In this document: one piece after another, positions 9,183 to 16,759 of the stretch
How the letters are laid out: every line of letters starts with the position of its first letter
How positions within the stretch are numbered: position 1 is the first letter of the stretch
Source of the DNA: an uncultured Clostridia bacterium
GTDB taxonomy: Bacteria > Bacillota_A > Clostridia > TANB77 > CAG-508
Assembly (NCBI GenBank): GCA_944393405.1
Contig: CALYAC010000002.1
Location: 1-64,000, forward strand
DNA length: 64,000 nt
Reading direction: 5' to 3'
Position numbers and translations under genes: made by a program
Notes under the pieces: generated by a model
Told to the model about the DNA's origin: nothing
Seen by the model: only the letters and a program-made list of their open reading frames with translations
Databases searched by the model: none

Positions 9183-10427
9183 TTGAATCTAAATATTAGA
9201 AAAGTTTTTACAATTTTAATTTTAACACTATTATTAATAATTTCATCTACTAATTATTATGGGATTAAAGGAATTGACAATTTAGCTTATGTTGTCGCAA
9301 TAGGATTAGATGTTGGAGATGAAGAAAATCTAAAATTAAGTCTACAAATATCTGTACCTAATAGTGATGATTCATCTTCAGGTAGTTCCTCACAATCTTC
9401 TTCTGTAGTCGTAAATTCAATGGATTGTCCATCCATAAATACAGGACTTACTTTATTTAATAGTTATCTAGGTAAAGAAGTAAATTTATCTCATTGTAAA
9501 GTTTTGGTTATATCAGAAGAACTAGCTTACCAAGGTATTGCGGAATATCTATATACTCTTATAAATGATGTTCAATTCCGATCTGATTCAAATATTATTA
9601 TAAGTAAGTGTGATGCTAAAAGCTATTTAGAATATTCTGCTCCTGTACTTGATAAAGTCTCTGCTAGATATTATAAAATAGCTCCAATTTCTAGTGAATA
9701 TACAGGTTATACAGAAAGTATTACATGTAACGAATTTTTATCAAACATAACTTATAGTTCTTCTGAACCTGTAGCAATATTAGGATCAATAAATACTCCT
9801 CAAACTCAAGAAATAAAGTCTGAAGTTTCAAATAAAGATGTATACTATACAGCTGGTCAAACACCAATCTCTGGTGAAAATGGAGTAGAAAATATGGGAC
9901 TTGCTGTATTTGAAGATGATAAATTAATTGGTGAATTAAATGGATTAGAATCAATTTGTCATTTAATAATTTCTAATAAATTACAAAATGCTCAAATTAG
10001 AATACCAAGTCCAATTGAGAACTTAGATTATATAGATTTATATATAGAACTTGATAAATCCACAAAAAGTTCTGTTTTCCTTACTAATTCTACACCATAT
10101 ATAACCTCAGATATATTTATAACTGCCAAGATGCAATCAATGAATAGAGATATAAATCTTGTTGATGATGAAGTTGTAGCAAAAATAGAAAAAGCTTCTG
10201 AAGAGTTTTTAGAAGAAAAAATATATAATTATTTATACAAAACCTCAAAAGAACTACATGTTGACATTGACAATTTTGGTTTATATTCATTAAAATATTT
10301 TTGGTCACAGGATGATTGGAAATCATATAACTGGCTACATCATTATAAAGATGCATTCTTTAATGTTAATGTAGAGTTAAATTTACGTTCTAGCTATCTC
10401 TTAGTAGACACTTTAGAAGGAGAATAA
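9183..10427 (+). CDS. gerAC: GerA-family germinant receptor subunit C, without lipobox cysteine
   Basis: Subunit C of the receptor (Ger(x)C family), normally a lipoprotein on the outer face of the inner spore membrane. The N-terminal hydrophobic stretch is followed by GIKGIDNLAYVVAIGLDVGD, matching the family's usual CWDxREIxDLAxVxAxGID. The lipid-carrying Cys is missing; the sequence reads ISSTNYYGIKG. The rest matches in length (about 414 residues) and has the SKCDAKSYLEY and VDIDNFGLYSLKYF regions. Start choice: an ATG at 9165 has no ribosome site and overlaps gerAB. GGAGG (9167-9171) sits 11 bases before an in-frame TTG at 9183, which I prefer. Confidence 0.88.
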   Translation: MNLNIRKVFTILILTLLLIISSTNYYGIKGIDNLAYVVAIGLDVGDEENLKLSLQISVPNSDDSSSGSSSQSSSVVVNSMDCPSINTGLTLFNSYLGKEVNLSHCKVLVISEELAYQGIAEYLYTLINDVQFRSDSNIIISKCDAKSYLEYSAPVLDKVSARYYKIAPISSEYTGYTESITCNEFLSNITYSSSEPVAILGSINTPQTQEIKSEVSNKDVYYTAGQTPISGENGVENMGLAVFEDDKLIGELNGLESICHLIISNKLQNAQIRIPSPIENLDYIDLYIELDKSTKSSVFLTNSTPYITSDIFITAKMQSMNRDINLVDDEVVAKIEKASEEFLEEKIYNYLYKTSKELHVDIDNFGLYSLKYFWSQDDWKSYNWLHHYKDAFFNVNVELNLRSSYLLVDTLEGE

Positions 10428-10430
10428 TTT

Positions 10431-10583
10431 ATGAATTTTATAATTTTTTTAACATCTGTATATATTTTTGTTGAAATTATTGTTGCTGGCTATGCTGAAT
10501 TTAAATCTAAAAATAAAATAACAGGTATTGTATTATATCTATTATCTATTTTTTGCCTAATTGCACCTAATTTAGTATTATAA
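10431..10583 (+). CDS. Small two-helix membrane protein at the end of the ger operon
   Basis: A 50-residue ORF starting 3 bases after gerAC, with a strong GGAG site (in AGAAGGAGAATAATTT) overlapping the end of gerAC. It has two hydrophobic segments: IIFLTSVYIFVEIIVAGYA (about 3-21) and ITGIVLYLLSIFCLIAPNLVL (about 30-50), joined by EFKSKNK. The terminator begins immediately after its stop, so it is the last gene of the operon. Some Bacillus receptor operons carry a small two-helix D subunit that modulates germination. This could be a shorter counterpart; that is inference from position and topology, not from sequence similarity. Confidence 0.7.
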   Translation: MNFIIFLTSVYIFVEIIVAGYAEFKSKNKITGIVLYLLSIFCLIAPNLVL

Positions 10584-10612
10584 AAGGAATACCTTTAAAT
10601 AGTATTCCTTTT
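10582..10612. terminator. Bidirectional terminator between the ger operon and rnr
   Basis: Perfect 11-bp inverted repeat AAAAGGAATAC / GTATTCCTTTT with a 9-base loop between convergent genes. Confidence 0.85.
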
Positions 10613-10616
10613 CTTC

Positions 10617-12527
10617 CTACTCTTCTTCTATATCTTTTGTAGTATTATCTTCTTCTATAACTTTTTCAAAATCTATTTGTCTAAGCTCTTTACTTGCCTT
10701 AATAACTCTTATTCTAATATGATCACCTATATGATACATTGTTTTCGTTTTTTCGCCAAGTAATGTTTTTGTATTTTCATCATATATAAAGTATTCATCT
10801 CCTAATTTATCAAATCTAATCATTCCTTCTACAGTATTCTCAAGTTCAACAAACATACCAAAAGACATTATACTTGAAATTATTCCATCATATTCTTCTC
10901 CTATATGTTCTTGCATGTATTCAGCCATTTTGATATCTACACTTTCTCTTTCAACTTTTTGTGCTATCTTTTCTCTTTCCGATGAACTTTCAGAATATAT
11001 AGTTGACTGATAAGAATATTTTTCTATTTCTTCTTCTGATAAATTAAATCCGTTTTTTAGATATTTAGATATAATTCTGTGTATGAATAAGTCTGGATAT
11101 CTTCTTATTGGTGAAGTAAAATGACAATAATATTTACTTGCAATTCCAAAATGTCCTTTATTCTCGCTTTCATATCTTGCGACTTTTAAAGTCCTTAATA
11201 TTAAATTTGAAATTACTCTTTCCTCTGGTTTTCCTTTTATATCATCTAATACAGTTGCAAATGCTTTAGGATGAACTTCATCTTTACTTGTTTTAATTCT
11301 ATATCCTAAATTATATAAAAATTTATTAAGCTCATCTACTTTTTCCATATCTGGTGCTTCATGTACTCTATAGATAAAAGGTGCTTCAAGCCAGAAAAAT
11401 TTTTCTGCTACAGTTTCATTTGCTGTAAGCATAAATTGTTCTATAATTTCATTTGCAAATGTTAATTCATATTTTTTTATATCCACAGCTATACCATTTT
11501 CATTTAATACTACTTTAGTTTCTGGAATATCTAAATTTAAAGCTCCATCTTTATTTCTTCTTTCTTTTAATATATGAGCTAATTTTTCCATTAGTTTAAA
11601 ATGATTTATATATTTTTCGTACTCTTTTACAATTTGCTCATCTGAATTATCTAAAATTTTTTGAACATTTGTATAGCTCATTCTTCTTGTTACATTTATA
11701 ATACTTTTAAATATATCTGATGAAACAACTTGTCCTGATTTATCTATTTCCATTACACATGAAATTGCAAACCTATCTTTTCCTTCATTTAAACTACATA
11801 TTCCGTTAGATAATTCAACTGGGAGCATTGGTATAACTCTATCTAACATATATACACTTGTTCCTCTTAAAATAGCTTCCTTATCTAATGCAGACCCTTC
11901 TCTAACATAATTACTAACATCTGCTATATGCACACCAAGCATATAGTTTCCATTAGGCAATTTCTTAACATTCACAGCATCATCTAAATCTTTTGCATCT
12001 TCTCCATCTATTGTAAATATTTCTTCTTCTCTTAAATCTTTTCTATTTATTATATCTTTTTCATCAATAACTTGATTTATACTCTTAGCTTCCTTCATAA
12101 CTTCAAAAGGAAACTCATATGGCAAATCATACTCTTTTATTAAAGACATCATGTCAACGCCGGCTTCGTCTATATTACCAATTATCTCTATGATTTTCCC
12201 TTCAGCGCTTTTGTCTTTAAAAGGCATTTTGGTTATTTCTACTACTACTTTTTGATTATTCTTTGCTTTCATAGTATCTTTTTTTGATATAAATATATCA
12301 GTTCCTAGCTTTCTATCATCAGGAACTACAAACCCAAAATTTCTACTTTTTTGAAAAGTACCTACTATTGTATTTTTTTCTAATTCAAATATTTTACTAT
12401 CTTCTTTTACTTTTATTCTATTACTACTTTTTTTATCTTTATTATTCATTTTTTTATTATTAATTCTAATTCTTTTTAAATGATCCTGCTTTTTATTAAA
12501 TTTATTTTTTCTTTTTCTTTGCTTCAT
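10617..12527 (-). CDS. rnr: Ribonuclease R (3'-5' exoribonuclease)
   Basis: Processive 3'-5' exonuclease of the RNase II/R family that degrades structured RNA. Order: a Lys-rich N-terminal tail (1-45); cold-shock-like OB domains (KSRNFGFVVPDDRKLGTDIFI); the RNB catalytic domain with FTIDGEDAKDLDDAVNV, whose Asp residues bind metal; the HFTSPIRRYPDLFIHR block; and a C-terminal S1 domain (YDGIISSIMSFGMFVELENTVEGMIR). At 636 residues it is somewhat shorter than the usual 700-800, mostly at the C-terminus, where only a short acidic tail follows S1. It lies downstream of secG, the common secG-rnr order in Bacillota; no smpB follows here. Confidence 0.96.
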   Translation of the reverse strand: MKQRKRKNKFNKKQDHLKRIRINNKKMNNKDKKSSNRIKVKEDSKIFELEKNTIVGTFQKSRNFGFVVPDDRKLGTDIFISKKDTMKAKNNQKVVVEITKMPFKDKSAEGKIIEIIGNIDEAGVDMMSLIKEYDLPYEFPFEVMKEAKSINQVIDEKDIINRKDLREEEIFTIDGEDAKDLDDAVNVKKLPNGNYMLGVHIADVSNYVREGSALDKEAILRGTSVYMLDRVIPMLPVELSNGICSLNEGKDRFAISCVMEIDKSGQVVSSDIFKSIINVTRRMSYTNVQKILDNSDEQIVKEYEKYINHFKLMEKLAHILKERRNKDGALNLDIPETKVVLNENGIAVDIKKYELTFANEIIEQFMLTANETVAEKFFWLEAPFIYRVHEAPDMEKVDELNKFLYNLGYRIKTSKDEVHPKAFATVLDDIKGKPEERVISNLILRTLKVARYESENKGHFGIASKYYCHFTSPIRRYPDLFIHRIISKYLKNGFNLSEEEIEKYSYQSTIYSESSSEREKIAQKVERESVDIKMAEYMQEHIGEEYDGIISSIMSFGMFVELENTVEGMIRFDKLGDEYFIYDENTKTLLGEKTKTMYHIGDHIRIRVIKASKELRQIDFEKVIEEDNTTKDIEEE

Positions 12528-12616
12528 TTTAACTTTCCTCTTTATTTATATTTTTTGTTTTATTATTTAACTATACATTTTATTGTTTTTCTTTTTTATT
12601 ATTTTTTACAAAAATA

Positions 12617-12648
12617 AAGACATATATATTATAGCATATATATGTCTT
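12617..12648 (-). terminator. Terminator after secG
   Basis: Inverted repeat of 12 bp (AAGACATATATA / TATATATGTCTT) just downstream of secG, with TTTATTTTTG following on the minus strand. It separates secG from rnr, so rnr probably has its own promoter or depends on read-through. Confidence 0.6.
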
Positions 12649-12667
12649 ATTTTATATAACTTTTCAA

Positions 12668-12919
12668 TTACATAACCATTAATATAGAAAGTGCAACTGC
12701 TAATATGACAAACAAAACTCCTGAAAAAACTGTTAATCTTTTTAACTTTCCTTCCTTAGTTCTTCCTTTGTTTTGCTCATAAAAGTTATTTGCTGCAGCT
12801 CCTGTAACAGTTTGTGATACTCCACTTTGATCCTTTGCTTGTATTGTTGCAAGTACAATTAAAACAATACAAACTATAACATATATAACTAATACTACAT
12901 TTCTAATTATTTCTACCAT
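12668..12919 (-). CDS. secG: Preprotein translocase subunit SecG
   Basis: Small accessory subunit of the SecYEG channel. It has 83 residues and two membrane helices (about 3-25 and 62-83), with the family's cytoplasmic loop between them: AKDQSGVSQTVTGAA, NNFYEQNKGRTKEGKLKRLT. Length and topology are typical. A GAGGGA site precedes the ATG. Confidence 0.95.
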   Translation of the reverse strand: MVEIIRNVVLVIYVIVCIVLIVLATIQAKDQSGVSQTVTGAAANNFYEQNKGRTKEGKLKRLTVFSGVLFVILAVALSILMVM

Positions 12920-13034
12920 ATTTTTCCCTCACTTCATCTCTTTTGATAACATATGATATTTTACCATATATTATTTTTTTATTCAAGTATTTTAATAAAC
13001 ATTTTATTATTTTATTGTATCATCACTTTAGTAT

Positions 13035-13421
13035 TTAAAATATATTTCTTAAAATAAGAGTATTTTTATCTCTTATGTGTTCTAATAAAAAAATACATTC
13101 TTCTATTTGTGGCAATATATCATCATATTTTTCTACTTTTTCCATACCTTTAATATTTGCTATTCTTGTTTCTACCTTTTCTAATTCATCATGTTCTATA
13201 TAAAAAGATAATTTATCTTGCATCTCATGCCATTCTTCATCTATTTTTGTGATTTTATTAGATATTTCTTTTTCATTTTCGTTTTCTAAAATTTCTTTTT
13301 CTAAATTACTTAAATAAATATTCATCATTTCTATAGATTTTATTGTAAACTTTTGTGCAATAATATTCATTATAATTATAAGTCCTATAATTATAATGTA
13401 AATAATCAATTCTTTTTTCAT
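13035..13421 (-). CDS. DUF4363-family membrane-anchored protein
   Basis: About 128 residues: one N-terminal membrane helix (ELIIYIIIIGLIIIMNIIA), then a helical, highly charged outer domain (ISNKITKIDEEWHEMQDKLS, VETRIANIKGMEKVEKYDDI). It fits DUF4363, which in Clostridia is typically encoded right after a DUF421 (YetF-like) gene, as here. An AAAGGAAA site precedes two adjacent ATGs (13424 and 13421). The second has the better spacing, and the longer frame reaching 13484 would overlap the upstream gene. Function unknown. Confidence 0.8.
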   Translation of the reverse strand: MKKELIIYIIIIGLIIIMNIIAQKFTIKSIEMMNIYLSNLEKEILENENEKEISNKITKIDEEWHEMQDKLSFYIEHDELEKVETRIANIKGMEKVEKYDDILPQIEECIFLLEHIRDKNTLILRNIF

Positions 13422-13459
13422 CATTTTCCTTTCTTTATTTTTCTTTTTTAATGTATAAG

Positions 13460-14134
13460 CTATGGTGAACTTTTTTCTTGACAAAATATTTCCCCTTTTC
13501 CATCTATTGTAACTATTAAAGCTTGTTTAGGTTCTATTCCAAATTTAGAAACTTGTTTTTTTAACCAATTATAATCTTTATTTAATATTTTTAAATTCTC
13601 ATACATAACTTTTCCATCCACAACTAAATCATATGGAATTCCTTCGTATTCAGCATTTATTTTTAAATCTCCTAATGTTACATTCCTTTTTTCAGGTTTT
13701 TCTATCACAGTTATTTGTCCACTTGTCTCCAAAATCGCATATTCTACATCTCCTATATTTATAATATTATTACCTCTTAATCGCTCTTCTAGTTCATTAA
13801 CAGTGAACCTTTCTTGCTTTAATACTTTTTCGTTTATTTTTCCTCTATAAATTAATATCGATGGCTTTCCACACAAAATCGATCTAGCTTTAATACTTTT
13901 CATATTAATCATAGATATCAAAAGATGCATAACTAATAATGCAAGTATTGGTATAATACCATTAGTTATCGGAATCCCTGTATCTGCCATTGGTGTTGAT
14001 GCTAAATCCGCAATCATAATAGATATGGCAAGTTCAAAAGGTTGAAGTTGTCCGATTTCTCTTTTTCCCATTAGCCTCATTACAATTAAAACAATTATGT
14101 ACAATAGTATTGTTCTTAAAAATGTTATTAACAT
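13460..14134 (-). CDS. DUF421 (YetF/YrbG-like) membrane protein
   Basis: A 224-residue protein with three N-terminal membrane helices (residues about 1-85), then a cytoplasmic alpha/beta region. Diagnostic blocks: VMRLMGKREIGQLQPFELAI near the N-terminus, GKPSILIYRGKINEKVLKQ, and ELEERLRGNNIINIGDVEYAI. These define DUF421 (YetF family). Such proteins are widespread in spore formers; their role is poorly known. It is co-directional with the DUF4363 gene 38 bases downstream, probably as one operon. Confidence 0.92.
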   Translation of the reverse strand: MLITFLRTILLYIIVLIVMRLMGKREIGQLQPFELAISIMIADLASTPMADTGIPITNGIIPILALLVMHLLISMINMKSIKARSILCGKPSILIYRGKINEKVLKQERFTVNELEERLRGNNIINIGDVEYAILETSGQITVIEKPEKRNVTLGDLKINAEYEGIPYDLVVDGKVMYENLKILNKDYNWLKKQVSKFGIEPKQALIVTIDGKGEIFCQEKSSP

Positions 14135-14448
14135 TTAAATCTCCTTCTATATCAAAAACAAAATCTTAGTAATGTTTGTTTTTTATTTTTTTGATTTATT
14201 ATTTTATTTTGTTTTGTTTTTTTATTTTGTTTCTATTTATATTTAGTTTCTTCAAATTTTATTTAATTATTCAGCTTTTAAATAACTTGTATAAAATATA
14301 TTTTTTTGCAAATACTATTATTAATATCAATGAATTAATAATGTTTTTTCATATTAATAATTCTTTGATATAGATTATATATCTATAACCTATACTTTTA
14401 ATTTTTACATTTTAATCTGTTTAAATAGATTTATATGAGGAGGTTTAT
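14135..14448. other. AT-rich divergent intergenic region
   Basis: A 314-base gap between divergent genes. It contains a T-rich stretch whose only ORF (14176-14373) is low-complexity Phe/Ile/Leu and has no ribosome site, and a 7-bp inverted repeat TATAGAT/ATCTATA at 14369-14387 that may be an operator of either gene. The last 15 bases hold the GAGGAGG ribosome site of the next gene. Nothing else supported. Confidence 0.6.
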
Positions 14449-14820
14449 ATGGAAAATAATCAAGCTCAATCAAGAGATAATACTACTTCTACAGTATGGC
14501 AAATAGTCGGAAGATTAGTTACAGCAGCAATAGTTCTTGCTATTACAGCCTTTTTTACTCCAGGTTTCCAAATTAGCAATATATGGGCTTTAGCTGCAGC
14601 TGCAGTAGTTCTTACTATTATAGATTATTTAATTACTAAATTTACAGGATTACATGCAAGTAGTTTTGGTAAAGGATTTGTAGGTTTTGTTCTATCAGCA
14701 GTTGTTTTATATGTAACTCAATATTTCGTTGCAGGATACACAGTATCTTGGATTGCAGCAATAGTAGGTGCATTAGTATATGGTGTTGTTGATTACTTCC
14801 TACCAGGAGAACAACAATAA
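14449..14820 (+). CDS. Small four-helix membrane protein (phage-holin superfamily IV / YvlD-like)
   Basis: 123 residues with a polar N-terminus (1-17) and four membrane helices. The pattern FFTPGFQISNIWALAAAAVVLTIIDYL ... FVGFVLSAVVLYVTQYFVAGYTVSWIAAIVGALVYGVVDYFLPG, with paired 'GF/Y-x-I/V-S-x-I-W' turns, is characteristic of the family that includes YvlD. Despite the superfamily name such chromosomal proteins are usually not lytic holins; in Bacillus YvlD is linked to envelope stress. A strong GAGGAGG site lies 7 bases upstream. The gene stands alone, followed at once by a strong hairpin. Confidence 0.75.
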   Translation: MENNQAQSRDNTTSTVWQIVGRLVTAAIVLAITAFFTPGFQISNIWALAAAAVVLTIIDYLITKFTGLHASSFGKGFVGFVLSAVVLYVTQYFVAGYTVSWIAAIVGALVYGVVDYFLPGEQQ

Positions 14821-14855
14821 AATTAGCAATTGGGGACGGACCCCAATTGCTAATT
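14821..14855 (+). terminator. 15-bp perfect hairpin of the GGGGACGGACCCC type, followed by T6
   Basis: AATTAGCAATTGGGG pairs perfectly with CCCCAATTGCTAATT around the loop ACGGA, directly after the stop of the preceding gene and followed by TTTTTT. It can act as a terminator. However, its GC-rich core GGGGACGGACCCC is unlike the other, AT-rich terminators here. It resembles REP-like palindromes found beside single-strand (Y1) transposases in many bacteria. Single copy in this window. Confidence 0.8.
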
Positions 14856-14932
14856 TTTTCTTTATCAAATATCAAATTGTGTTGTATATCTTTGATAGAT
14901 GAAAAATTATTTTATACTTATTACAAACTATT

Positions 14933-16759
14933 TTATTCTTCCTCTTCATCAAATTGACTATTATATAAGTCTGCATAAAATCCACCTTTTGCAAGAAGTT
15001 CTTCATGCGTTCCTTGCTCTACAATATCTCCCTGATTCATAACAAGTATTAAATCAGAATTTTTTATAGTAGATAATCTATGTGCAATAACAAAGCTTGT
15101 TCTACCTTTCATTAAGTTATCCATTGCAGCTTGTATTTGAATTTCTGTTCTTGTATCTATAGAACTTGTTGCTTCATCAAGTATTAATATTTTCGGATCT
15201 GCTAAAATTACCCTTGCTATAGTTAATAATTGTTTCTGTCCTGCGGATATATTAGATGATTCTTCATTAATAACTGAATTATATCCTTTTGGTAAAGTTT
15301 TTATATAATGATGCACATGTGCAGCTTTAGCAGCTTCTATTACTTCATCATCTGTTGCATCTTCTTTACTATATTTAATATTATCTTTTACAGTACCTCC
15401 AAAAAGCCATGTATCTTGAAGTACCATTCCAAACATCTTACGAAGTTCTCCTCTATCAAAATCTTTAATATTATGTCCATCTACTAATATTTCTCCATCA
15501 GTTACATCATAGAATCTCATCAAAAGTTTTACCATTGTTGTTTTTCCTGCACCTGTAGGTCCTACTATAGCTATTTTTTGTCCTTCTTTAACTTTTGCAC
15601 TAAAATCTTTTATAATTGTTTTCTCTGGATTATATCCAAATTTAACATGTTTAAATTCAACATTTCCTTTCAATTTATTTATATCAATATTTCCTTTTGC
15701 AGTATTTACTTCTTCTGGTCCTTCTAAAAATTCAAAAACTCTTTCTGCAGCTGCTACCATAGATTGTAATGTACTTGATATTTGAGCAATCTGATTTATT
15801 GGTTGTGTAAATTGTTTGTTATATTGTATGAAACTTTGAATATTTCCAACTGTAATTGTTCCTTTTATTGCTAAATATCCACCTGCTACTGCAACTCCTA
15901 CATATCCAATATTAGATATAAAATTCATGACTGGATGCATTAGTCCAGATAAAAATTGTGATTTCCATGCTGATTTATATAATTCTTCATTAGCTTCATT
16001 AAAGTTCTTTTCAACTTTTTCTTCTGCGTTAAAAGCTTTTACAACTGTAAGTCCTCCATATATTTCTTCAACTTGACCATTTACATGACCTAAATATTCC
16101 TGTTGTCTACTAAAATATTTTTGTGACTTTCCAACAATTATTTTAACCAATATTCCTGCAATTGGTAATATAATTAATGATATTAAAGTCATTTGCCAAC
16201 TAATTGAAAACATCATGATTAAAATACCAATTATTGTACAAATAGATGTAATAATTTGAGTAATACTTTGACTCATATTCATACTTAGTGTATCAATATC
16301 GTTTGTAATTATTGATAACACTTCTCCATTTGTTCTTTTGTCAAAATAATTCATAGGAAGTTTGTTTATTTTTGCAACTATATCGTTACGTATTCTATAT
16401 GTTATTTTCTGTACTATTCCTGTCATCGTAAATCCTTGAACGAAGGAAAATACTGCACTTAATAGATATAGTCCTAAAAGTAGAATTGCAATTTGTGCAA
16501 CCTTAGTAAAATCTATACCGCTTCCACCAGATAATTTACTAACTAAGCCATTAAATATTTCAGTTGTTGCATTTCCTAATATTTTTGGTCCTACAATAGT
16601 AAATATTGTACTTCCAATAGCAAATATAATTACTATTATTAGTCCTATTTTATATTTTGATAAATATGAATCTAATAACTTTTTAGTTGTTTTCTTAAAA
16701 TCCTTTGGTTTCTCTATAGGCCCATTTTTTCTCATAGGTCCTCCCATTGGTCCTGGCAT
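14933..16759 (-). CDS. Heterodimeric ABC exporter subunit (catalytic NBD), pair 1
   Basis: A 608-residue half transporter: Gly/Pro-rich start (MPGPMGGPMRKNG), six membrane helices (about 35-330), then an ATPase domain with Walker A GPTGAGKTT, signature NISAGQKQLL, Walker B ILILDEATSS (catalytic Glu present) and the H-loop AHRLST. The non-canonical SAGQ signature faces the partner's degenerate ATP site in family members such as BmrCD or TM287/288. The start codon follows the upstream partner's stop directly. The GGAGGAAAATAG just before it encodes the partner's C-terminal Gly-Gly-Lys-stop and serves as ribosome site, so the pair is translationally coupled. Probably multidrug or lipid export; substrate unknown. 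Confidence 0.93.
   Translation of the reverse strand: MPGPMGGPMRKNGPIEKPKDFKKTTKKLLDSYLSKYKIGLIIVIIFAIGSTIFTIVGPKILGNATTEIFNGLVSKLSGGSGIDFTKVAQIAILLLGLYLLSAVFSFVQGFTMTGIVQKITYRIRNDIVAKINKLPMNYFDKRTNGEVLSIITNDIDTLSMNMSQSITQIITSICTIIGILIMMFSISWQMTLISLIILPIAGILVKIIVGKSQKYFSRQQEYLGHVNGQVEEIYGGLTVVKAFNAEEKVEKNFNEANEELYKSAWKSQFLSGLMHPVMNFISNIGYVGVAVAGGYLAIKGTITVGNIQSFIQYNKQFTQPINQIAQISSTLQSMVAAAERVFEFLEGPEEVNTAKGNIDINKLKGNVEFKHVKFGYNPEKTIIKDFSAKVKEGQKIAIVGPTGAGKTTMVKLLMRFYDVTDGEILVDGHNIKDFDRGELRKMFGMVLQDTWLFGGTVKDNIKYSKEDATDDEVIEAAKAAHVHHYIKTLPKGYNSVINEESSNISAGQKQLLTIARVILADPKILILDEATSSIDTRTEIQIQAAMDNLMKGRTSFVIAHRLSTIKNSDLILVMNQGDIVEQGTHEELLAKGGFYADLYNSQFDEEEE

Noticed and set aside
14176..14373. 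65-codon Phe/Ile/Leu-rich ORF
   Set aside because: Low-complexity translation of a T-rich intergenic tract without a ribosome site.
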